NCBI GenBank assembly: GCA_945788545.1
Contig: CALZMK010000147.1
Span: 1-5,235, forward strand
Source of the DNA: an uncultured Prevotella sp.
Lineage (GTDB): Bacteria > Bacteroidota > Bacteroidia > Bacteroidales > Bacteroidaceae
DNA: 5,235 nucleotides
Direction of reading: 5' to 3'
A program made the translations under genes and the position numbers. Shown here piece by piece: positions 1 through 4,831 of the stretch (positions are counted from its first letter, which is position 1; each line of letters starts with the position of its first letter). The notes below the pieces were generated by a model that worked only from the letters and a program-made list of their open reading frames with translations, made no database searches and had not been told where the DNA came from.

Positions 1-1
1 C

Positions 2-67
2 GAGCGTGCCCTCGCAAGTTCGGTAGAGCCGTTCTGGCGCCTGCTCAAGGCAGCGATTGAGAATTAA
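2..67 (+). CDS. C-terminal end of an unidentified protein (partial)
   Basis: The second forward frame is open from the window edge to a TAA at 65-67 and gives 21 residues ending in FWRLLKAAIEN, a plausible amphipathic C-terminal helix. The other two forward frames stop earlier, at 58-60 and 24-26, and their peptides are Pro/Arg-rich and less protein-like. The stop abuts a period-7 repeat array, so the gene probably ends here. Too little is present to name a family. It is read as codirectional with corA, but the repeats and a separate promoter between them argue against one operon. Confidence 0.55.
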   Translation, partial: ERALASSVEPFWRLLKAAIEN

Positions 68-83
68 TTAGGAATTAGGAATT
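67..83. repeat. Period-7 ATTAGGA array, left copy of an inverted pair
   Basis: ATTAGGA occurs twice plus ATT, starting at the stop codon of the upstream gene. These 17 bases are the exact reverse complement of 254-270, so the array and the longer one at 241-270 bracket the palindrome at 105-173 in inverted orientation. This could be the edge of a small inserted element or just a pair of slippage-prone arrays. Confidence 0.75.
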
Positions 84-104
84 GCTGCGAAAAACGCCCG
101 CCGA

Positions 105-173
105 TGTAGGGTCTTACCTTGTGTAAGACCGAATCAATGAGATGGGCGGTCTTACACGAGGTAAGACCCTACA
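105..173. repeat. 69-bp imperfect palindrome with nested hairpins (REP-like)
   Basis: Arms 105-131 and 147-173 are reverse complements over 27 bp with one mismatch, which would be a G-U pair in RNA, around a 15-nt loop. Each arm is itself a hairpin: GGTCTTAC and GTAAGACC pair at 110-117/123-130 and again at 148-155/161-168, with 5-nt loops. The 8-mer therefore appears four times in alternating orientation. The outer TGTAGGG...CCCTACA ends resemble dispersed palindromic repeats common between Bacteroidota genes (family resemblance from memory). As RNA it could fold as one long stem or two small ones, and it might end transcription from the upstream gene, though no U-tract follows. Confidence 0.8.
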
Positions 174-211
174 ACAGCGGAGTAAGCCAGCAATCGACGA
201 AGTCAACTAAA

Positions 212-224
212 TGTTAAAAAACTG
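212..224 (+). promoter_or_regulatory. 13-mer TGTTAAAAAACTG shared with the carboxypeptidase promoter
   Basis: The same 13 bases occur on the minus strand at 4717-4729 upstream of the PBP4-type gene. In both places the first base lies 66 nt before the first base of a TACCTTTGC -7 box, with a heptamer array in between. The inferred role is a conserved upstream promoter element or regulator site; the function is unknown. Confidence 0.45.
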
Positions 225-240
225 TTACGACGGAAAGATA

Positions 241-270
241 ATTCCTAATTTCTAATTCCTAATTCCTAAT
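241..270. repeat. Period-7 ATTCCTA array in the corA promoter
   Basis: Four units (ATTCCTA, ATTTCTA, ATTCCTA, ATTCCTA) plus AT lie just upstream of the corA -7 box and occupy the place where a -33 TTTG element would be expected. Bases 254-270 pair exactly with 67-83. A matching array with unit CTTAATT lies in the equivalent place at 4672-4699. Copy number could vary by slippage and change promoter spacing (inference). Confidence 0.75.
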
Positions 271-277
271 TTTTTAT

Positions 278-286
278 TACCTTTGC
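278..286 (+). promoter_or_regulatory. Probable corA promoter, -7 box TACCTTTGC
   Basis: TACCTTTG matches the Bacteroidota primary sigma factor -7 consensus TAnnTTTG, followed by the commonly seen C. Transcription would start around 291-295, leaving a leader of about 130 nt before corA. No clear -33 TTTG is present; the position is filled by the AT-rich heptamer array. Confidence 0.65.
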
Positions 287-290
287 ACCC

Positions 291-424
291 GTAAATAAAA
301 AAAATAAGTAAAAATGGACGATTATCACGCGGAAAACTTCAACTATTAAGGCGTGAGGAGAAGGCAAGACGCCAATCCTCTTGCCATGACCCATTTTGTA
401 GAATAAGAAAAACGGATTGGAACG
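291..424 (+). promoter_or_regulatory. Structured corA leader with alternative pairings
   Basis: The start is set from the -7 box and is approximate. Pairings visible: GGCGT 350-354 with ACGCC 369-373; GAGGA 355-359 with TCCTC 376-380; GGCAAG 363-368 with CTTGCC 380-385; CCAATCC 372-378 with GGATTGG 414-420; AAAATGG 311-317 with CCATTTT 391-397. Several exclude one another. The fourth would cover bases 5-11 upstream of the corA ATG, and the fifth covers the start codon of a 12-codon upstream ORF. This layout fits a switch coupling leader translation or metal binding to corA expression. It matches no riboswitch class known to me, and the stems are short enough that chance pairing is possible. 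Confidence 0.4.
314..349 (+). CDS. Possible corA leader peptide (11 aa)
   Basis: An ATG follows an A-rich stretch typical of Bacteroidota start regions and opens 11 codons (MDDYHAENFNY) ending in TAA at 347-349, all inside the predicted corA transcript and in the same frame as corA. The stop lies directly before the first leader stem at 350-354, so a ribosome ending here would block that stem. Salmonella corA also has a short leader ORF (corL) that couples translation to Rho termination; any likeness here is of arrangement only. An ORF this short can occur by chance. Confidence 0.35.
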   Translation: MDDYHAENFNY

Positions 425-1351
425 ATGAAAACATTCTGGAACTACACTGGTGGACTTACGACCATCAATGAATGGCAGCCCAACTGCTGGATACAGGTGA
501 CATGCCCTACAGAGGAAGACCAGCTCTACCTCGAAAATGAGTTTAAGATACCCGACTATTTCATGCCCGACATCAGCGATACCGACGAGCGCGCACGATA
601 CGAGTATGACGATGGTTGGATGCTCATCATCTTGCGTATTCCCTATGTCAAGGAGATACGCTCGCGCACGCCATACACCACAGTGCCATTAGGTATCATA
701 CACAAGCGAGATGTCACTATCACCGTATGCTATTATGAGACAAACATGATGATAGACTTCGTCAGCTTCCAGCAGAAGCGAGGCGAGGGATTCACCGACT
801 TTGTCGATATGACATTCCGACTCTTCCTCTCGTCGGCAGTGTGGTATCTGAAACGACTCAAACAGATAAACGGACTCATTGAAAAGGCAAAGAGAAATCT
901 CGACCGCGAGGTGAACAACGAGTCGCTCATCGGACTCAGCCGACTGCAGGATTCGCTCACGTATTTCATCACTTCAATCCGTGGCAACGAGACCCTGTTG
1001 TCGAAACTGAAGTTTAAATTACAGATCGACGAACTTGATGCCGACCTCATCGAGGATGTCAACATCGAGATGTCGCAGGCACGAGAGACTACCAATATTT
1101 ATTCCAACATTCTGGAATCGACAATGGACACATATTCGAGTATCATCAACAACAATATGAATACCGTGATGCGTACCCTTACTTCTGTGTCGATTCTCAT
1201 GATGTTCCCCACTCTCATTGCCAGTCTTTTCGGTATGAACCTCATAAATGGCATGGAGGCAAGTCCATACGGATTTGTCACCGCATTAGTCATTTCAGTA
1301 GCCATTTCAGGCCTGTTTTGGTGGATTTTCCGCCATAAAAGGCTTATTTAG
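425..1351 (+). CDS. corA: CorA-family magnesium/divalent cation channel
   Basis: This 308-residue protein is close to the usual CorA length. Residues 1 to about 245 form the acidic and helix-rich cytoplasmic domain, including the long helix that leads into the membrane. TM1 is about 251-269 and ends at the signature GMN (270-272), the selectivity motif at the pore mouth. A short external loop follows, then TM2 at about 283-302 and a basic cytoplasmic tail (RHKRLI). CorA proteins act as inner-membrane homopentamers importing Mg2+ (also Co2+ or Ni2+). After GMN the common MPE loop is changed to GME (276-278), so the proline is missing. The ATG at 425 follows an A-rich stretch, and the N-terminus looks complete. 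The gene has its own promoter and a long leader. A ZntB-like zinc role cannot be excluded from sequence alone. Confidence 0.93.
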   Translation: MKTFWNYTGGLTTINEWQPNCWIQVTCPTEEDQLYLENEFKIPDYFMPDISDTDERARYEYDDGWMLIILRIPYVKEIRSRTPYTTVPLGIIHKRDVTITVCYYETNMMIDFVSFQQKRGEGFTDFVDMTFRLFLSSAVWYLKRLKQINGLIEKAKRNLDREVNNESLIGLSRLQDSLTYFITSIRGNETLLSKLKFKLQIDELDADLIEDVNIEMSQARETTNIYSNILESTMDTYSSIINNNMNTVMRTLTSVSILMMFPTLIASLFGMNLINGMEASPYGFVTALVISVAISGLFWWIFRHKRLI

Positions 1352-1405
1352 CAGAAAAAATTGCAAAAAAACTTAATAATATTAGGTTATTTCGATTTTT
1401 TTTAC

Positions 1406-1413
1406 TAAGTTTG
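1406..1413 (+). promoter_or_regulatory. Probable promoter for the DUF349 gene, TAAGTTTG
   Basis: TAAGTTTG fits the TAnnTTTG -7 consensus and lies 48 nt before the ATG at 1462 in a 110-bp AT-rich spacer. A -33 element is not clear. No convincing terminator hairpin follows corA, so readthrough from corA may add to expression. Confidence 0.5.
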
Positions 1414-1461
1414 TGCCTAAATTCGATGATATAACTGAATCATTAACTAAAAAAAGTTTGA

Positions 1462-3201
1462 ATGATGGACTCTGAAAACAATGCCCTCGAAGTGGGCAAG
1501 ACTGTATTTCCAACCTTCACGTCAAAGCGTGAGGTGCTTGATCGTGTGCGTGAATTGGCTCATGGCGAAACCGCTCCCGACAAGGACGAAGTGGATTATC
1601 TAAAGACAGCGTTCTACAAATTGCATATTGCAGAGCGCGAGGCTAATTACAAGGAATTTATTGAGGGAGGAGGCAATCCCGACAACTTCCAGATCCTGCC
1701 CGACGAGCTCGAAGAGGCTTTTAAGGCCGAGATGGGCGTGATTAAGGAAAAACGCGCCAAGCTATTGCAAGAGCTGGAGGAAGAGAAGGAACGCAACCTT
1801 CAGCGCAAGTTGGAAATAATCGACAAAATCAAGCAAATGGTCACCTCGCCCGAGGACGCTGGCAAATCATATCCGGAATTCAAGGCTTTGCAGCAGGAAT
1901 GGAAGGACATCAAGAGTGTTCCGGCATCAAAGGCTAATGAACTATGGCGCAACTACCAATTATACGTTGAGCAGTTCTACGATATGTTCAAGCTCAATAT
2001 CGAGGCTCGTGAATATGATTTCAAAAAGAATCTTGAAATCAAAACCCACTTGTGTGAGGCTGCCGAGAAATTGGCTGATGAAACCGACGTCATCAGCGCA
2101 TTCCATCAGTTGCAGAAGTTACATCAGGAATATCGTGAAACTGGGCCAGTGGCAAAAGAACTGCGCGAACAGATGTGGGCAAGGTTCAAGGCTGCAAGTA
2201 CGGTGATCAACAAGCGTCACCAGCAGCATTTCGACGACCTGCGCGCCAAGGAGGAGGACAACCTCGTGCGCAAGACTGCCCTCTGTGAGAAAGTGGAGGC
2301 TATTGCCGCTGAGGAAAACAAGGGCTCGGGCGACTGGGAACGCCACACTCAGCAAATAATGGACATTCAGACGGAATGGAAGACTATAGGTTTCGCTCCG
2401 CAGAAGATGAATGTAAAGATATTTGAGAGATTCCGCGCTGCATGCGATGATTTCTTTGGACGCAAGGCTCAGTTTTTCCGCGAACTGAAGGATACATTCA
2501 AGGCAAATGCCGACAAGAAGCGTGCACTGATAGAGAAAGCCCGTGCAATGCAGGACAGCACCGATTGGAAATCGACATCCGACAAATATATTGCCCTGCA
2601 GAAGGAGTGGAAGACCATCGGAACAGTGCCCAAGAAACAGGGCGACCAATTGTGGGAGGAATTCCTTGCTGCATGTAATCATTTCTTTGAGGCACGCAAT
2701 GCTGCCACCTCAGGACAACGCAATGAGGAGCATCTCAATCTCACACACAAGCGCGAGATAATCGAAAAGCTCAAGGCTCTGCTGGATACCGACGATGCTG
2801 ATGCCGCCAACGAAACCTTGCAGAAGTTGGCTGAGGAATACAAGGCCATTGGTCATGTGCCATTCAAGGATAAGGACAAGGTATATGATGAATATCACAG
2901 TGTTATCGATAGCTTGCGCGACAAGTTTGGCATCCTTCCCGGAAAGGCACGCAAGCAAGGCGGTAAGCAGCGCCGTGGCGAGAGTACATTGGACGAGCGC
3001 TCCCGACTTATGCGTCAGTATGACTCACTGAAGAGCGAAATCCAAACTTACGAGAACAACATCGGATTCCTCAGTGTGAGCAGCAAGAAGGGCAACAAGC
3101 TCATCGACGACATGAATCGCAAGGTAGAGAAGCTCAAGGCTGAATTTGCATCTGTCAAGGCACGCATCATCGCCATTGACAAGGAGAACGCAGCGGAGTG
3201 A
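1462..3201 (+). CDS. DUF349 repeat protein of unknown function
   Basis: This 579-residue, highly charged, mostly helical protein has no signal peptide or membrane segment and is probably cytoplasmic. It has five DUF349-type repeats at about 115-180, 185-258, 265-345, 346-415 and 427-492. Each carries a core like EWK(T/D)IG..P followed about 12 residues later by LW..F and FF; clear examples are EWKDIKSVP at 146, EWKTIGFAP at 305 and EWKTIGTVP at 382. Residues 90-120 and 510-575 look like coiled coils, and the C-terminal part has the stretch TYENNIGFL (529-537), typical as far as I recall of Bacteroidota members. A basic linker (494-506) separates repeats and tail and could bind nucleic acid. 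The family is widespread in Bacteroidota and Actinobacteria with no settled function. Two adjacent ATGs (1462, 1465) are possible starts. The gene converges on the carboxypeptidase gene. Confidence 0.9.
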   Translation: MMDSENNALEVGKTVFPTFTSKREVLDRVRELAHGETAPDKDEVDYLKTAFYKLHIAEREANYKEFIEGGGNPDNFQILPDELEEAFKAEMGVIKEKRAKLLQELEEEKERNLQRKLEIIDKIKQMVTSPEDAGKSYPEFKALQQEWKDIKSVPASKANELWRNYQLYVEQFYDMFKLNIEAREYDFKKNLEIKTHLCEAAEKLADETDVISAFHQLQKLHQEYRETGPVAKELREQMWARFKAASTVINKRHQQHFDDLRAKEEDNLVRKTALCEKVEAIAAEENKGSGDWERHTQQIMDIQTEWKTIGFAPQKMNVKIFERFRAACDDFFGRKAQFFRELKDTFKANADKKRALIEKARAMQDSTDWKSTSDKYIALQKEWKTIGTVPKKQGDQLWEEFLAACNHFFEARNAATSGQRNEEHLNLTHKREIIEKLKALLDTDDADAANETLQKLAEEYKAIGHVPFKDKDKVYDEYHSVIDSLRDKFGILPGKARKQGGKQRRGESTLDERSRLMRQYDSLKSEIQTYENNIGFLSVSSKKGNKLIDDMNRKVEKLKAEFASVKARIIAIDKENAAE

Positions 3202-3230
3202 TTTAAGTTTACCTAGTGCTCAACTTTGTT

Positions 3231-3357
3231 GGAGTTCAAGGAGTTTAAAGGAGTTAAAGACAATAGTATTATAGCCCATTGGAGATATTCTCAAGGCTAA
3301 AACATACGTCTTTAACTCCTTTAACTTCCTTAACTCCTTTAACTTCCTTATTTTTTT
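3231..3357. terminator. Inverted tandem-repeat hairpin between convergent genes
   Basis: The left arm has units GGAGTTCAA, GGAGTTTAAA and GGAGTTAAA then GAC (3231-3261). The right arm (3308-3350) is the reverse complement, made of TTTAACTCC and TTTAACTTCC units. Bases 3245-3261 and 3308-3324 pair perfectly for 17 bp, extending to 22 bp with two mismatches. The 46-nt loop has its own hairpin, AGCC..GAGA/TCTC..GGCT (about 3272-3297). A run of seven Ts follows at 3351-3357, and the right-arm repeat runs into the carboxypeptidase stop codon (complement of 3348-3350). The position suits a two-way terminator, but the T-run is some 20 nt past the perfect stem and the stem is AT-rich, so efficiency is uncertain. 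Confidence 0.55.
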
Positions 3358-4628
3358 CCCTCCTTCACAAGTGCTTCGCAGAGTCTTCGTTGAAGCACTC
3401 GCGCGTCGAGCACCGACATCTCGCTGTCCATAATGGCAAAGGCGAGGGTATGCCCGTTGCTGCCCTCGCAGAAGCCAGCCAACGAACTGATGCCGTAGGG
3501 GTGGGACAGAGTGCCTGTCTTGGCGCGTATCTTGCCACGCAGCTTGGGACCCGCCATTTCTCTCACCAACGTACCGTCTTGTCCCGATATGGAGAGATTG
3601 CGGTTGAGCGAGGCGCGGATGGCCTCGTTGTGATATCCATAGCGCAGGATGGATGTGAGGGCGAGGGGAGAGAGACGGTTGTGAGTGCACAATCCGCATC
3701 CGTCGTGTATGCACAACGCCGGCGAGGTGAGCGAAAGACTGTCGGCAAGGAAATGACGCAGATAGTCAACGCCGGAAGTCACAGGATTGCCTTTGGGATT
3801 CACCTTGCTGCCTATGGTATATAGCATGGCAGTGGCCTGGGTGTTCGAACTGTTCTTCCACATTCTCTTCACCACATCGTCTATCTGGCGGCGGCTAATA
3901 TGCACACATGTGAACCCCTTCGGCACATGAGCCATAACCACCTGACTGTCGGCAACGCTCACTCCACTGCCGCGCAGTGAGGCTTTCAGAGCCTTCACAA
4001 CCCTGTCGCCACCCTTGTAGAATAGTCCGTATTTTGAGAAGGTGAGATCCCACGGATACCAATGCTCCTCGCTCTTCACTGGTTCGGTGAGATAAAGATC
4101 CACAATCAGTTTTCCGCTTAGTCGCTTGATACCCTTTCTCCTCACGGCCTTGGCAAATTCATTAAGGTCGGGAGCCATAAGTTGAGGGTCGAGTCCGGCG
4201 CGGAAGGCTATGTCGCCATTAAGAGTGCCATCATTGTCTATTTTGCCCTTGGTGAAAATACCCGTCCAGTAGTGATAGTCGGTGCCCAACAGTTGCAGTC
4301 CGGCTATTCCCGACAACAACTTCATGCAAGATGCCGAAGGCAGGGCCAAGGTGTCGTTGCAGCCATATACAGGCTTGTCGGCTGTGATGTCATAGACGTG
4401 AAAGGCAAACTTGCCTTCCGGTCTTTGTTTGCTTGCAAATTCCTTTAGTCGGCTCACGAGGGCGGTATCTACTATTGTCCCATCCTTCACTATTGTATCC
4501 TTTCCCGTTGTCTGTTTCTCATCGTCATTTTCCGAGCAAGCCTTTACGCAAAGTATAGGGCATGCGATGACGATAGCGAGTAGAAGCACTCCCTTTACCA
4601 AACAACTTTTCCTTATTTTTCTTCCCAT
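3348..4628 (-). CDS. dacB: D-Ala-D-Ala carboxypeptidase/endopeptidase, PBP4 (peptidase S13) family
   Basis: S13 enzymes trim or cut D-Ala cross-bridges of peptidoglycan outside the inner membrane. All three penicillin-binding motifs are present in order: SxxK as S100-C-M-K103 after a Pro-Ser-Ala lead; SxN as S260-S-N262; KTG at 370-372. The family stretch DGxGLxxxNxxSP is at 309-321, but with Cys in place of both usual Ser residues (DGCGLC). The protein is 426 aa, shorter than the roughly 450-480 usual for PBP4, suggesting a reduced insert domain. The N-terminus has basic residues, a hydrophobic segment (about 11-27) and two candidate lipobox cysteines: C23 in VIAC, or C31 in VKAC followed by SENDDE. 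The ATG is 27 nt from a -7 box. The symbol dacB is by family, not proven orthology. Confidence 0.9.
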   Translation of the reverse strand: MGRKIRKSCLVKGVLLLAIVIACPILCVKACSENDDEKQTTGKDTIVKDGTIVDTALVSRLKEFASKQRPEGKFAFHVYDITADKPVYGCNDTLALPSASCMKLLSGIAGLQLLGTDYHYWTGIFTKGKIDNDGTLNGDIAFRAGLDPQLMAPDLNEFAKAVRRKGIKRLSGKLIVDLYLTEPVKSEEHWYPWDLTFSKYGLFYKGGDRVVKALKASLRGSGVSVADSQVVMAHVPKGFTCVHISRRQIDDVVKRMWKNSSNTQATAMLYTIGSKVNPKGNPVTSGVDYLRHFLADSLSLTSPALCIHDGCGLCTHNRLSPLALTSILRYGYHNEAIRASLNRNLSISGQDGTLVREMAGPKLRGKIRAKTGTLSHPYGISSLAGFCEGSNGHTLAFAIMDSEMSVLDARVLQRRLCEALVKEGKK

Positions 4629-4638
4629 ATAGCTATAT
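4627..4638. repeat. Perfect 12-bp palindrome ATATAGCTATAT at the dacB start codon
   Basis: The palindrome overlaps the first two bases (on the minus strand) of the carboxypeptidase ATG and fills half of its short leader. It might be an operator half-site pair or just AT-rich sequence; nothing else supports a role. Confidence 0.35.
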
Positions 4639-4654
4639 TATTTCAATAAGTTGT

Positions 4655-4663
4655 GCAAAGGTA
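4655..4663 (-). promoter_or_regulatory. Probable dacB promoter, -7 box TACCTTTGC
   Basis: Read on the minus strand this is TACCTTTGC, identical to the boxes at 278-286 and 5142-5150. The start of transcription would be about 7 nt downstream, leaving a leader of roughly 20 nt. The -33 position is covered by the heptamer array at 4672-4699 and has no obvious TTTG. Confidence 0.65.
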
Positions 4664-4671
4664 CTATAAAT

Positions 4672-4699
4672 AATTAAGAATTAAGAATTAAGAATTAAG
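4672..4699. repeat. Four perfect copies of AATTAAG (period 7)
   Basis: Four exact heptamers in tandem; on the dacB strand the unit reads CTTAATT. The array ends 8 nt before the dacB -7 box, the same arrangement as the CCTAATT array before the corA box. Exact tandem repeats of this size may change copy number by replication slippage. Confidence 0.8.
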
Positions 4700-4716
4700 A
4701 AAATGTGATAACATAT

Positions 4717-4729
4717 CAGTTTTTTAACA
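4717..4729 (-). promoter_or_regulatory. 13-mer TGTTAAAAAACTG upstream of dacB
   Basis: Minus-strand copy of the 13-mer at 212-224, again 66 nt from its -7 box and followed by a 17-nt gap and a heptamer array. It is flanked by two small dyads: TGATA-ACA-TATCA at 4706-4718 and ACAATTA/TAATTGT at 4727-4733/4740-4746. Confidence 0.45.
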
Positions 4730-4760
4730 ATTACGGCACTAATTGTAACGATTCAGTTGT

Positions 4761-4807
4761 ATAGCCCTGAAAGGGCGACATAACATAGGATGGGGCGTGA
4801 GCCCTAT
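4761..4807. repeat. Dispersed Bacteroidota-type palindromic repeat (likely remnant)
   Basis: GCCCTGAAAGGGC (4764-4776) forms a 5-bp stem with a 3-nt loop. It is followed by ATAGG (4785-4789) and CCTAT (4803-4807) enclosing GGGC-GTGA-GCCC (4793-4804). The string GCCCTGAAAGGGCGA followed by a second GC-rich hairpin recalls an intergenic repeat I have seen in many Bacteroidota genomes; this is from memory and not checked. It is much more GC-rich than its surroundings, which suits an inserted REP-like unit. Confidence 0.6.
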
Positions 4808-4831
4808 CAAATATTGATGATTGTTGATAAC

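Noticed and set aside
350..403. Continuation of the leader ORF past its stop toward corA
   Set aside because: The frame reopens for 18 codons to TAA at 404-406 but has no good start and would need stop-codon readthrough.
1340..1413. Third copy of the 13-mer/heptamer promoter module upstream of the DUF349 gene
   Set aside because: A loosely similar TTGCAAAAAAACTT and an ATTAGG are present, but the spacing to the -7 box is about 43 nt and there is no heptamer array.
1352..1461. corA and the DUF349 gene as one operon
   Set aside because: The gap is 110 bp and has its own TAAGTTTG box; readthrough is possible because no terminator is visible, but separate transcription is the better reading.
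2119..2682. 187-codon reverse ORF inside the DUF349 gene
   Set aside because: It lies wholly within a clear coding gene, shows no family features or promoter, and is Leu/Ser/Cys-rich as expected for an antisense frame.
3220..3714. 164-codon reverse ORF overlapping the dacB 3' end and the convergent hairpin
   Set aside because: Wrong frame over the KTG-containing part of dacB, with a repetitive LKELRKLKELK tail made by the tandem repeats.
3279..3824. 181-codon forward ORF antisense to the carboxypeptidase gene
   Set aside because: It overlaps the hairpin and the 3' part of a gene with all S13 motifs, its translation starts with a repeat-derived LTSLTPLTS run, and no domain is visible. It is a shadow.
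4706..4726. Terminator made of TGATA-ACA-TATCA and a T-run
   Set aside because: The stem is only 5 bp and AT-rich, it lies upstream of dacB rather than after a gene, and the T-run is part of the 13-mer.
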